A stretch of 64,000 nucleotides of DNA from CBDHHC01 sp965263345 (GCA_965263345.1 CBDHHC010000006.1:620001-684000); one strand, 5' to 3'; positions 32,555 through 42,087 are shown, counted from the first letter of the stretch. A program made the numbers and translations. The notes: generated by a model not told the origin, from the letters alone.

Positions 32555-34336
32555 TTAGTGGTTTATTGCGCTTTGTGCTCCTCTTGGAACACGGATGCTC
32601 TCAACAAGATCCTGGATATGTTTTGGTGGCGCTTGTGTTGCTGTCGCAACAAAGTATGCGACAGTAAAGTTGATCAATGCTCCCACAGCTCCAAATGCTT
32701 CAGGTGCGATACCTAAGAAATGATTTGCCGGTGTGTTTGCAAGCAATTCAGTCCCTTTGATAAAGAAGAAGCCTTTGTATGTGAAAATGTAGAGCATTGT
32801 ACTTGTGATACCAGCGAGCATACCACATACAGCACCAATGTTATTGATGCGTTTTGAGAAAATACCCATCATGATTGCAGGGAATAGAGATGATGCTGCA
32901 AGTCCAAATGCCAAGGCAACCACTTGTGCGGCAAACCCAGGCGGATTTAACCCTAAGTAACCTGCAAGTAGGATAGACCCTGCCATTGCAATCCGTGCTG
33001 CCAGTAACTCACCTTTTTCGGAGATATTTGGCATAAACATACTTTTCAGTAAGTCATGTGAGATCGCGGATGAAATTGCTAGTAGAAGACCTGCTGCTGT
33101 CGATAGTGCTGCGGCTAATCCACCTGCTGCGACAAGGGCAATGACCCAATTTGGAAGTTGTGCAATTTCAGGATTAGCAAGAACCATGATATCGCGGTCA
33201 ACTTTTACAAGCTCATTACCTTTCCAGCCAAAAGATTCAGCTTTTTGCGCAAATTCTTTGTTTTTTGCATTGTAATATTGAATTCGACCGTCACCATTTT
33301 TGTCCTCATATTTCAGAAGGCCAGTCTTTTCCCAGTTCTTGAACCATTGTGGTCTTTTTGCATATTCTAGATTTGCACTTGGGTCTCCAATTTTTTCTAC
33401 ATCCTGAACCGTTTTGATCAAATTCAGGTATGACATAGCCCCTACCGCTGGTGCTGTGGTGTATAGGAGTGCAATAAATACAAGAGCCCATCCTGCAGAC
33501 CAACGTGCATCAGATACTTTTGGAACTGTAAAGAATCTAATGATTACGTGAGGCAGACCTGCCGTACCAATCATGAGACATAAAGTATACAAGACCATAT
33601 TTAAGGTTCCCCCCGATTGCGCGGTGTATTCCTTAAACCCGAGGTCTGTTACTACTGTATCCAGTTTTGTTAATAGTGGAGTTGCTGTTCCCTGCACGTC
33701 ACTGAATAGGCCAATTTGTGGGAAAGTTGAGCCTGTGATTTGCAGTGAAATAAAGATTGCCGGGATTGTGTATGCTAGGATTAGAACGCAATATTGTGCA
33801 ATTTGCGTATAGGTAATCCCTTTCATACCTCCAAGAACTGCGTACACAAAAACGATGCCCATACCTGCGAATAATCCTATTTCAAAAGGAACTTCCAGGA
33901 AGCGGGAGAATGCAACGCCAACGCCTTTCATTTGTCCAATCACATAGGTAATTGAAGCAATAATCAAACAGAGAACTGCCACAAAGCGTGCAGCTTGTGA
34001 ATAATAACGGTCACCAATAAATTCTGGGACAGTATATCTACCAAATTTTCTTAAATAGGGTGCCAGAAGCATAGCAAGTAGAACATATCCACCTGTCCAT
34101 CCCATCAAGAAAACGGATGCGTCATATCCTTTAAATGCGATTAAGCCTGCCATTGAGATAAATGATGCTGCCGACATCCAATCTGCTGCAGTGGCCATAC
34201 CATTTGCTACCGGGTGTACACCTCTACTAGCAGCATAAAAATCACTTGTGCTTGATGCTTTGGCCCATATCGCGATACCAAAGTACAATGCGAACGTCCC
34301 GAAGACGACGATATATGTTAGTGTTTGAAGATCCAT
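32555..34336 (-). CDS. Sodium:solute symporter, acetate permease ActP-like (VC_2705 type)
   Basis: 593 residues with about 13 membrane segments of the SSS family; it would import acetate or another short carboxylate with a cation. Marks are GWTGGYVLLAMLLAPYLRKFGRYTVPEFIGDRYYS near 79-113 and AAGGLAAALSTAAGLLLAISSAISHDL near 410-436. The loop near residues 325-400 carries a hydrophilic insertion with DKNGDGRIQYYN, much like an EF-hand calcium loop. It is preceded by a DUF4212 partner gene (16 bases apart), the standard two-gene arrangement for this subtype. Confidence 0.92.
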   Translation of the reverse strand: MDLQTLTYIVVFGTFALYFGIAIWAKASSTSDFYAASRGVHPVANGMATAADWMSAASFISMAGLIAFKGYDASVFLMGWTGGYVLLAMLLAPYLRKFGRYTVPEFIGDRYYSQAARFVAVLCLIIASITYVIGQMKGVGVAFSRFLEVPFEIGLFAGMGIVFVYAVLGGMKGITYTQIAQYCVLILAYTIPAIFISLQITGSTFPQIGLFSDVQGTATPLLTKLDTVVTDLGFKEYTAQSGGTLNMVLYTLCLMIGTAGLPHVIIRFFTVPKVSDARWSAGWALVFIALLYTTAPAVGAMSYLNLIKTVQDVEKIGDPSANLEYAKRPQWFKNWEKTGLLKYEDKNGDGRIQYYNAKNKEFAQKAESFGWKGNELVKVDRDIMVLANPEIAQLPNWVIALVAAGGLAAALSTAAGLLLAISSAISHDLLKSMFMPNISEKGELLAARIAMAGSILLAGYLGLNPPGFAAQVVALAFGLAASSLFPAIMMGIFSKRINNIGAVCGMLAGITSTMLYIFTYKGFFFIKGTELLANTPANHFLGIAPEAFGAVGALINFTVAYFVATATQAPPKHIQDLVESIRVPRGAQSAINH

Positions 34337-34351
34337 CTTTATTTCTTCCTA

Positions 34352-34615
34352 TTACTCTTCATCAACATTGTATTGTTTATCAATTGCGTTCATTCTCCAT
34401 GCGTAGAAGAATATAAGAATTAGGAACACATAGATTGATCCTTGCTGTGCAAACCAGAACCCAAGGTCTGTTCCCCCAACGTCGATATTCGCTAATAGTG
34501 GTCTGAATAAAATTCCCAAGCCATAAGACACAAATGCCCATATGATCAGTAATATTGTCACTAAACGAATATTCGCACGCCAATAATCCCCATTATCAGC
34601 ATTTTTATCTGACAT
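34352..34615 (-). CDS. DUF4212 small membrane subunit paired with the symporter
   Basis: 87 residues with two membrane segments (about 18-38 and 50-72), a tryptophan-containing YWRANIRLVTILLIIWAFVSYG start region, the GTDLGFWFAQQGSIYVFLILIFFYAWRMN second helix, and a short acidic C-terminus. DUF4212 proteins always come with VC_2705-type symporters and are presumed accessory subunits. It is the first gene of the two-gene operon. Confidence 0.93.
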   Translation of the reverse strand: MSDKNADNGDYWRANIRLVTILLIIWAFVSYGLGILFRPLLANIDVGGTDLGFWFAQQGSIYVFLILIFFYAWRMNAIDKQYNVDEE

Positions 34616-34952
34616 TTCGTTCCTCCATGTCCTTAAATCGATTTATAATCACTGTTAAAATCTCGAAAATCTATTTTCTTGGTCGAAGTATATTTTTCGA
34701 AGGTTACAATCTGGAAAAAAATGTTTTGGAAGGCAATTAGCTAAAAGTCTGTAATTATTGACAATTATGATCGTATTCGGGGTGGAGAATATATAGTTAA
34801 TGACGAGAAAGTGTTTATCTTCATAGGATTACTGGGCAATCTTTATTATGAAAAACATTATGATTGGTCTAAAAAAGGTGGGGGGCGTCTATTAGTTGAA
34901 TAGACTGAAGTCTAATCGTTTTTGAGGTGAGGGAGATGTTTTCTCCCTTTTT
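34616..34952. other. Intergenic region with a rightward terminator-like hairpin
   Basis: 337 bases between two leftward genes. It should hold the promoter of the DUF4212-symporter operon. A consensus TTGACA lies at 34758-34763 on the plus strand, but no good -10 follows at 16-18 bases. At 34931-34947 a GGGAGA / TCTCCC hairpin is followed by seven T on the plus strand, i.e. it would end rightward transcripts, although no rightward gene exists here. A small plus-strand RNA of about 150 bases is one explanation. Confidence 0.4.
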
Positions 34953-35744
34953 TTATTGAATTCGTATTGCCATAATTGTTGTATTGTCTTGATATGGTAC
35001 AGCTTCACTTTCAACGGCTTGTGTTAGAGATATGACGAGATCTTGTGGTTTTTTGGAAGCACGTTCATTGTTGGAAACTATCTCTTGTATTTTTTGATCT
35101 GGCAGAGTTTGTATCCCGTCACTCGCGATTATAATGTAGTCATTTGTTTCGAGAGGAAATGTTTCTCTGCGCAGATCAAGCATTTCAATTTGCTCTCCCA
35201 TCACAGCTGATAATAGGCTATGCCGTTGTGGGTTTGATTGAGCTTCTTCTTTTTTTATCTCACCCATTTCAGCGAGTTTATCTAGATAAGAGCCGTAAGA
35301 GTGATCTGAGTTTATTTGCGTTAGTTGGCCGGATCTATAGTGATATAGAAGAGAGTCTCCCACGCTCACCCATCGCAGGCCATTATTTTCAACAATAGCC
35401 CCGATCAATGTACAGCCCATACCTTTTAGGGAACCATTTTCTTCTACTTTTTTGGCGATTGCCGCATTACTTGCGTCAAGGGCCGATTTTAATGGGTCAA
35501 CACCGTTATTGGACGTTTCATTATAACAATCAATAAAGGAGTCACAGGCGAGCTGGCTGGCTGTTGCACCGCCGACATGGCCCCCCATTCCGTCACAGAG
35601 AACAGCCAGGAGTTTTTGCGACTGATTATTATCTTGGGAAGTTGCGTCATCTTCAGAATCTAAGCTGTGAAAAATACAGTTATCTTCCTGGTAATCTCGT
35701 TTGCCACAAATTGCGTGACTCGCACATTCTATATTTTTTTTCAT
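34953..35744 (-). CDS. PP2C-family serine/threonine phosphatase
   Basis: 263 residues of the bacterial PP2C/Stp type: a RDYQEDN motif near residue 17, LLAVLCDGMGGHVGGATAS near 45-63 (metal Asp and Gly pair), CTLIGAIV near 105, VGDSLLYHYR near 126, and IIASDGIQTL near 209, with a final DNTT motif (NDNT-like) near 252. It removes phosphate from Ser/Thr, presumably opposing the kinase encoded at 36944. Coupled to the FHA gene by an ATGA overlap at 35741. Soluble, no signal. Confidence 0.92.
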   Translation of the reverse strand: MKKNIECASHAICGKRDYQEDNCIFHSLDSEDDATSQDNNQSQKLLAVLCDGMGGHVGGATASQLACDSFIDCYNETSNNGVDPLKSALDASNAAIAKKVEENGSLKGMGCTLIGAIVENNGLRWVSVGDSLLYHYRSGQLTQINSDHSYGSYLDKLAEMGEIKKEEAQSNPQRHSLLSAVMGEQIEMLDLRRETFPLETNDYIIIASDGIQTLPDQKIQEIVSNNERASKKPQDLVISLTQAVESEAVPYQDNTTIMAIRIQ

Positions 35745-36592
35745 TTGTTAATATCTGACCAATCAAATTCTTCGCCGCAAAATGGTACAAAAGCCATTCT
35801 TGTATATCCCATAGAAATAATATCCATTGGCTTTAATTCAACTGCTGAGGTTGGTTTTTCATTATTGATGGAGACAACATTTGTTTTTGAAAGGTTTGGA
35901 ATAAATAAGTATTTACGATCCTGGGGATCATAACGGATAAAAGCTTGTTCTTCTGACGATATAGATTCATCACCAAAATTTAGTTGGATATGTTGGTTTG
36001 TGGCACGTCCAATGGAGTTATTGCCTTCGTGAATTGTTTTATGTGCTCCCAGACCGGGGCCCTGTATAATTACTAAAATAGCAACGAGGGGTTCTTGATA
36101 AAATTGAGGTCTTTGTTTTTCTGGAGATAAACGAACTCTTTGTGTGCGGCCAGGGTCAACTTTGCCTTGTAATGGATGAATATCAGCTTTTTTTTCAACA
36201 GGCGTATTCTTATGATTCATAGATTCATTATCCATTCTTTTTAAATGTGCAGTCTCTTGTTCTGTTTTTTTTGTTACTTGCAATTCCTGAACATTCGACG
36301 TTTTTACAATATCATTTTCTGAGTATAATTTCATTTCTACAAGTGCTCGTTCTATTATATCACAAGTTGCTCCAATATTTGCTTCAGAATCCGAAGGTTT
36401 ATTTTCCAAGCTTTTACCAGGGGTTGTTGAGGGAGCTGATGTTTGTGAATTACTTTTTTTGTCCGATCCTAAGGCTGCATCCACCGCATTAATGGCATCT
36501 CTTAATAAACTTGATGATTTATTTTGTGAGATATTATTTAAAAACCCTGTATTGCTGCCTTGATCAGCTAATTGTTTAGAGTGTTCTCCCAT
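35741..36592 (-). CDS. FHA-domain protein
   Basis: 283 residues. The first 165 are polar, Ser/Asn/Lys-rich and probably disordered. The C-terminal 110 form an FHA domain: NNSIGRATNQHIQLNFGDESISSEEQAFIRYDP (about 190-222) with the GR..N.I, SISSEE (S..H equivalent; the usual His is Glu here) and NVVSINNEKPTSAVELKPMDIISMG segment. FHA domains bind phosphothreonine, so this is a likely reader of the kinase. Fragment GRTQRVRLSPEKQ before the domain is basic and may be a docking site. Divergent from the kinase gene. Confidence 0.87.
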   Translation of the reverse strand: MGEHSKQLADQGSNTGFLNNISQNKSSSLLRDAINAVDAALGSDKKSNSQTSAPSTTPGKSLENKPSDSEANIGATCDIIERALVEMKLYSENDIVKTSNVQELQVTKKTEQETAHLKRMDNESMNHKNTPVEKKADIHPLQGKVDPGRTQRVRLSPEKQRPQFYQEPLVAILVIIQGPGLGAHKTIHEGNNSIGRATNQHIQLNFGDESISSEEQAFIRYDPQDRKYLFIPNLSKTNVVSINNEKPTSAVELKPMDIISMGYTRMAFVPFCGEEFDWSDINK

Positions 36593-36943
36593 TACTTGTA
36601 CCCTTTGCTTAAATTATCCATAACTCGATATGGTGTTATGTAAATATGGCATCAATAAAACGAATTTCAATTTGTTTATGATTATTATGTATAAATTTTA
36701 GAATTTTAGAATTACTCGGTGATAGTTATATAAGCGTGCCGATAACTTTAAGAAGCTCAAGTAATGCCCATAAAAACATATTCAATAGTATTCTATTGAT
36801 TTTTCTTTTTTTAAAGTGTCATGTAAAGTTTTCATAATCAGAGTATTTACAAAATAACTTATCAGGTTATTTTCCTCAAACGAATGATTATATCATGCAG
36901 GTATATCAAAAATAATTTTGTATAAATAAGGTTCCAGTTGATT
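36593..36943. other. Divergent intergenic region between FHA and kinase genes
   Basis: 351 bases, very AT-rich, without a supported gene. It must carry the divergent promoters for FHA-PP2C and kinase-amidoligase, so shared control is possible. No clear consensus promoter or repeat was found. Confidence 0.5.
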
Positions 36944-39376
36944 ATGAATTATCCACTTGCTCTGAAAGATGGAACAATTCTCGCAGACGATTATTGTATA
37001 AATGGAATATTAGGTGCAGGTGGATCTGGTATTACTTATATTGCAAAAGAATTGTCTTTAGATCGGGAAATTGCAATTAAAGAATATTTCCCAAGTGATG
37101 TTGCTATTCGCCAGGGAGCATTTGAAGTTAGTCCAAAAACTCAGTCTGATGAAGAAGATTATAGTTGGGGACTAGACAGGTTTATTGAAGAAGCTCAGAT
37201 ATTAGCTAAGTTTGATCATACGAATATCGTAAAAGTTTTTCGATATTTCAAAGCTCATAATACAGCATATATGGTTTTGAAGTTTGAAGAAGGGATGAAT
37301 TTAAAAACTTGGCTTTCTGGTTTAGACCGTTTCCCGACACAGACAGAGCTTGAGGTTATCTTATCACCTCTTTTGGATGCACTTGAGCTTATTCATGCCG
37401 ACGACTTTTTACACAGGGATATTGCACCTGATAATATTATAATACGAAATAACGGTTCTCCTGTTCTGATTGATTTTGGATCTGCGAGGCGAATTTTTGC
37501 TAATAAACCTAAAACATTAAGTGCTTTAATTAAACCTGGTTACTCTCCTTATGAACAGTATGGTGCAAGTGGTAAGAAACAAGGTCCCTGGACCGACATA
37601 TATTCTTTAGGAGCTACATTATATCATGCTGTGTCAGGAGAACGTCCTTTGGATTCTCCAACTCGTATGATTGATGATGAGCTAAAGCCTGCAATTGAGG
37701 TGGCTCAGAGTCATTTCAGAACCAATTTTTTGCAAGCTATTGATCATGCGATTCAGTTAAAAATTGAGGATCGTCCTCAGAGTATTTCAGCATGGAGAGA
37801 AGAACTTTTTTCTATTGCCAACGTGAGTTTAGACACAAACGTAAAATCAAAAAGTGATACAAAAACTCGAGTTTCTTTGAGCTACATTGGTTTCAAGAAA
37901 AATAATGCAAAAGTTTATTTCAATAGTTTTACTAAAACGATTTATAGACAGTTCATTCGCTTTTTAGCTTCTTATGCCAGGCCTGAGAAAAATAAAGATA
38001 TACAAGAAGCAGGCAGTCTTGTGGAACGTTTGGGTACTATCAAAAAGCCGTTAGAAGAGAAAAGTTTAGAGACACAATTAAAAGAACGGCAGAATGAACT
38101 TGAGTTAGAAAAGAAAAAACTTAAAGAAAAAAAACGTAAGAAGAAAGAAAAAGCACGTAAAAAAGATTTTGAGTTACTAGAAGATGACGTGCCTAAACAA
38201 AATAGTTTCGTTCCAAAACTTGTTACTATGCGTTTGAAGCGCAAGTCTCTTAATGTTGAGCCTGGACCAACGACACAAGCGAGGCGTAAAATTCAAGGCA
38301 AACAAGCCGTACCTGACGCAAAAGACCAGAAACCTCGTGGACGATTGTCAAATTTGTCCGCAAATTTTGTACAATTGGTTATAATTTTAGCGACTATTTT
38401 TGCGATGGGTTATTTTATAAATTTGGAAAACGGTTATCAGTCTGGGGATAGTTCTGATGCGTCTTCGATCATTTTGAGAAGCCATAATGCTCCTGTTAGT
38501 GAAATTGCCTTTATCTCAGATGGAAATAAAATTGTTTCGGCTAGTGCAGACAAAACCCTTAAGGTCTGGGACTCTTTTTCGGGGAAACTGTTAAATACAT
38601 TATATGGTCATTATGATCAAATTACTTCATTAGATCGTTTTGGTAAATATATCGTATCTTCAGATCGTACAGGAAGTGTTATTCTCTGGGACATGAAACA
38701 AGAAAAGCAAATTAAACGTGTTGAGACTAAAGCCAGCTCAGTTAATTCTGTTCATTTCGCCAGAGGTTCAAAGCAAATTATTATTTCTGATGCAGGTTCA
38801 ATTAAATTCTGGGATTATAACAAAAACAAAAAATTAAGATATACCATTAAGGCAAATAAACCTTCAATTCTACATGTCGCATACTCTCCTAAACGGCACA
38901 TCATTGCATCAGCGGATACAGACAAAACTTTAAGACTCTGGAGGGCTCGTAATGGTGCGCTCATAAGAGTTTACAAAAAGCAAAATGAGAAGATTAATTC
39001 TCTTGCCCTTTCAGAAGATAGTAATCTTATTGTTACAGGACACAATAATGATATCAAGATATGGTCAGCCCGGGTTAAGCGTAGAATAAAAACGATTACT
39101 GCCCACAATGGTCGTGTGATTGCACTTGCTTTTTCTCCTGATGGACAGTGGTTGGCTTCTGCTGGAGCTGACCAAGAAATTAAAATATGGAATTGGAGGT
39201 CTGGTGAGTTGCATCAAACCTTTTCAGGTCATACTTCTATTGTAAATGCTTTGGCTTTTTCTAAGGATAGTCGACGACTTGCATCGGCAAGTAAAGATCG
39301 AACAATTCGATTATGGAATATAATAGATATAAAGGAACCTAGAGTGTCCTCAAGAAATTTCAATCTAAATAAGTGA
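36944..39376 (+). CDS. Membrane Ser/Thr protein kinase with C-terminal WD40 propeller
   Basis: 810 residues from ATG 36944. Kinase domain (about 15-285): Gly loop GAGGSGITY, Lys46 in AIKEYFP, HRDIAPDN with Asp159 and Asn164, DFG at 177, and GYSPYEQYGASGK in the activation region. A basic, Glu/Lys-rich region (370-410) suggests a coiled coil. A membrane segment (about 473-494) precedes about seven WD40 repeats (510-800), enough for one full propeller, which should face the periplasm. This architecture fits an envelope-sensing kinase. It pairs with FHA and PP2C genes (divergent) and with a downstream amidoligase-like gene. An in-frame TTG at 36938 is a less likely start. Confidence 0.93.
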   Translation: MNYPLALKDGTILADDYCINGILGAGGSGITYIAKELSLDREIAIKEYFPSDVAIRQGAFEVSPKTQSDEEDYSWGLDRFIEEAQILAKFDHTNIVKVFRYFKAHNTAYMVLKFEEGMNLKTWLSGLDRFPTQTELEVILSPLLDALELIHADDFLHRDIAPDNIIIRNNGSPVLIDFGSARRIFANKPKTLSALIKPGYSPYEQYGASGKKQGPWTDIYSLGATLYHAVSGERPLDSPTRMIDDELKPAIEVAQSHFRTNFLQAIDHAIQLKIEDRPQSISAWREELFSIANVSLDTNVKSKSDTKTRVSLSYIGFKKNNAKVYFNSFTKTIYRQFIRFLASYARPEKNKDIQEAGSLVERLGTIKKPLEEKSLETQLKERQNELELEKKKLKEKKRKKKEKARKKDFELLEDDVPKQNSFVPKLVTMRLKRKSLNVEPGPTTQARRKIQGKQAVPDAKDQKPRGRLSNLSANFVQLVIILATIFAMGYFINLENGYQSGDSSDASSIILRSHNAPVSEIAFISDGNKIVSASADKTLKVWDSFSGKLLNTLYGHYDQITSLDRFGKYIVSSDRTGSVILWDMKQEKQIKRVETKASSVNSVHFARGSKQIIISDAGSIKFWDYNKNKKLRYTIKANKPSILHVAYSPKRHIIASADTDKTLRLWRARNGALIRVYKKQNEKINSLALSEDSNLIVTGHNNDIKIWSARVKRRIKTITAHNGRVIALAFSPDGQWLASAGADQEIKIWNWRSGELHQTFSGHTSIVNALAFSKDSRRLASASKDRTIRLWNIIDIKEPRVSSRNFNLNK

Positions 39377-39491
39377 GTATTTCCAAAATAATATAGATTT
39401 TTATTTACAAATCATGTTAAGCCTGTTCGCTAAAACTATAGTGGTAGTTTTTTTATGAGAGCTGTTAGCCAGAGTTTAAGTGAAGCATTAC

Positions 39492-41162
39492 ATGACAACA
39501 GATATTCAGTCTGAAGCATTACTCGCTCAGAATCCTGTTTTTAAAACGACACAATTAATTACAGAACAGACTTGGGATGCTGTCTCTAAAATTGCTAAGC
39601 AAATCGATGAGTCTTTGCTAGCTGTGTGCCCATCAATTTTGATTGGTAGTGAGCTTACTTTTTTCTCAATTTCTGATGTTGATTTAGATGAAGGAGAAAA
39701 AATCAAGAATCAAGTTTCTCATACACAAAAATTTATGGATGAATTAAAAAGTCGTTTTGCTCCTAATAATCGTGTTCAGTATAAAAAGAGAATTGGGATT
39801 TTTCGATTAGAGTGGAAACATAAGTCTGGTGTAAAAAAAGCCTTTCAGGCTTTTGTTTTAGAGAATGGGATCAAAGTTACACTACCTGATATTAAGACTT
39901 GGGAAGAACTCAGTGAATTCGTCACTGGAGTTTATGAAGCCGCTGGAAATAGTGGTTTAAGTGCCGATAAATATAATCAATATGGAGCTCCTTATGGAAG
40001 TGGGCTAGGTTGCAAGATTATCATTTCAGGTGATGAGAAAGAAAACAGCCCTTTTCTAGAACGTTCTGATCTACTCATGAGTATGGTTACCTATTGGCAG
40101 AATCATCCAAGCCTTTCATATATTTTTTCACCCGAGAAAATCGGTCCTATGGGGCATGCTCCGCGTGTTGATGAAGTTCGCAATGATGTTCTTTATGAAC
40201 TCGAAATTGCGTCACGACATATTCCTAAAGTTAGTCAGAATAGCTTACACCCTGAAATAATTGATCAAATCTTTCGCCATAAACTGACAGATCGTATGGG
40301 GAAAATGGGTGGTGCAGAGATCTCTATTGAGAAACTTTATCCGGTGGATCATCCTGAAAAACAGCTTGGTATTGTCGAACTTAGATGTTTTGAGATGGTT
40401 CCTGATGCAAAATTACATTTGCTCCAACATCTTCTTATCAGGGCAATTATGGCAAGATGTATTGAATATCCATATCGTGAGCAATTTATAAATTGGGGTA
40501 CAGCTCTGCAACATGAATTTATGTTGCCATATTTCCTCGAGTTGGATTTTCAGGATGTCTTGTTAGATCTTGAAGATTTTGGTTATACTTTTCAAAAACA
40601 CTGGTTTGCAGCGCAATTTGCCCGCCGGTTTCCCCAACTTGGACGGGTTACACTTGATGATGCGGAGTTGTATCTTTCTATTGCTATGGAACCAATGAAT
40701 ATACTCTTTGATGAGAATGCTGAACAGAGTTCCAATCCACCTTTATTACAAAGGTTGCAGTTTAAAACATCAAATCTAGATCCAGAACGACATGTTGTGA
40801 CGTGTAATGGTTTTTTGATTCCACTTACTGAACCTGATGATCAGAAAATTCAAGTTGCTGCGATTAGGCTCTATAAAACTCTACCTGAACTTCCTTCAAA
40901 AGAGATTATGAAAAGAACTCCTAATCAACTTACGTTTGAGCTTATTGATAAACACAGTAAAACGTCTTTGGGTGGTTTTATTTTTAAAATTCCAACTTCA
41001 GAGGAATATAAATCTATTGCCATAACATGTGATCCTATTGAAGCACGTCAACGCAGAACGGCAGCCTTTGACCCATTTATTCCATATGGAGGAGAAATTT
41101 TTATTTATCCCTCTCCAAAATCTTCCGATAATTCCCATATACTAGATCTTAGAATTGTTTGA
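39492..41162 (+). CDS. DUF2126 family, putative amidoligase
   Basis: 556 residues from ATG 39492 (a GTG at 39480 would add four residues). Typical DUF2126 segments are WQNHPSLSYIFSPEKIGPMGHAPRVDEVRNDVLYELEIA near 196-234 and ELRCFEMVPDAKLHLLQHLLIRAIMARCIE near 296-325. DUF2126 is predicted to belong to the COOH-NH2 ligase (amidoligase) class and is normally fused to an N-terminal transglutaminase-like protease; here that half is missing, so it is a free-standing version. The N-terminal 190 residues have an ATP-grasp-like or GCS2-like flavour that I cannot confirm. Located 115 bases after the kinase gene and on the same strand. Confidence 0.8.
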   Translation: MTTDIQSEALLAQNPVFKTTQLITEQTWDAVSKIAKQIDESLLAVCPSILIGSELTFFSISDVDLDEGEKIKNQVSHTQKFMDELKSRFAPNNRVQYKKRIGIFRLEWKHKSGVKKAFQAFVLENGIKVTLPDIKTWEELSEFVTGVYEAAGNSGLSADKYNQYGAPYGSGLGCKIIISGDEKENSPFLERSDLLMSMVTYWQNHPSLSYIFSPEKIGPMGHAPRVDEVRNDVLYELEIASRHIPKVSQNSLHPEIIDQIFRHKLTDRMGKMGGAEISIEKLYPVDHPEKQLGIVELRCFEMVPDAKLHLLQHLLIRAIMARCIEYPYREQFINWGTALQHEFMLPYFLELDFQDVLLDLEDFGYTFQKHWFAAQFARRFPQLGRVTLDDAELYLSIAMEPMNILFDENAEQSSNPPLLQRLQFKTSNLDPERHVVTCNGFLIPLTEPDDQKIQVAAIRLYKTLPELPSKEIMKRTPNQLTFELIDKHSKTSLGGFIFKIPTSEEYKSIAITCDPIEARQRRTAAFDPFIPYGGEIFIYPSPKSSDNSHILDLRIV

Positions 41163-41399
41163 TATCTGCGATTTTTAGCAAAACTTATATTATGTCGTAA
41201 TAAATATTCGTAGAACGACTATATTTGTGTTAATTGAATAAAATCAGATTGAGATCTAAAAAGGCCATAAAATCGTATCTTTATGTATTAAATTACTGAT
41301 ATATTGTAGCTAATGGTTGCAAAGTTCATCTGAAATTCATAAAGAAAGTTCATAAGTACATACTGTGGATATTTTGAGTTAAAAAGTTTAGGAATAAAA

Positions 41400-41933
41400 A
41401 TGCGTTCTAATAAGTTCTCTTTAAGTACCTGGTTTGCTCTATCTCTCGTTGTGTTTTCTGTTATCTCTGTTGTAGATGCTAATTTTTCAGGGCAAGCTGA
41501 AGCAAGTAAGAGCCTATTTAAGAATTTTGTAAACCGTTCTCAAAACAACGGTTGGTGGTCTGGAAAGGGCTCAATTATCCTCAAGAGCGGTGAAACTGAA
41601 ACTTTAAAATGCCGTGCGACATATTTTTTATCTAATAATGGTATTGAATTGAAGCAGAATTTAAGGTGTGCCAGTTCAAGTTACAGAATTACTGCAAAAA
41701 GTGAATATCAAACCAATGGCGGTAAAGTTACTGGCGATTGGGTTGAGGAGACTTTTAATATACGGGGACGTGTTTCAGGACAATCTAAGGGTAATAAGTT
41801 AAATCTTGCTGTCAGTGGTGACCATATTAATGCTAATATGACAATTGTTGTAAAGAAATGTAGCCAACTGATTAAAATTTTACCAAAAGAATCTGTTGTC
41901 ACAATGATTTCTATGAAATTTGGACGTTGTTGA
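41400..41933 (+). CDS. Secreted alphaproteobacterial protein of unknown function
   Basis: 177 residues with a Sec signal (about 1-38). The mature part reads GWWSGKGSIILKSGETETLKCRATYFLSNNGIELKQNLRCASSSYRITAKSEY in pieces, then GGKVTGDWVEETFNIRGRVSGQSKGNKLNLAVSG and ends in MKFGRC. This looks like a conserved small beta-sandwich or lipocalin-like periplasmic protein seen in alphaproteobacteria, with two Cys pairs that could be disulfides. It stands alone between the DUF2126 gene and the toxin gene. No function is assigned. Confidence 0.65.
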   Translation: MRSNKFSLSTWFALSLVVFSVISVVDANFSGQAEASKSLFKNFVNRSQNNGWWSGKGSIILKSGETETLKCRATYFLSNNGIELKQNLRCASSSYRITAKSEYQTNGGKVTGDWVEETFNIRGRVSGQSKGNKLNLAVSGDHINANMTIVVKKCSQLIKILPKESVVTMISMKFGRC

Positions 41934-42087
41934 GTTTAAAATCACTAGAAATGTTTTCATAACATTGAGATATATAAAGTTTTTCTAAGTAGTACGTATT
42001 TGTCTAAGTAGTCATACCGGATAGACACTTCCATAGAATGTAAAGATAATCCTACTTAAGATGGATTAAGAAGCTATGGAGGCAGTT

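Noticed and set aside
34848..34895. 15-residue open frame (MKNIMIGLKKVGGVY) on the plus strand
   Set aside because: Too short, no convincing ribosome binding site; noted only because it would fall inside the suggested small RNA.
34953..39376. Type VI secretion locus
   Set aside because: FHA, PP2C and kinase are present but no Tss, Hcp, VgrG or ClpV gene is in the window; the name would be unsupported.
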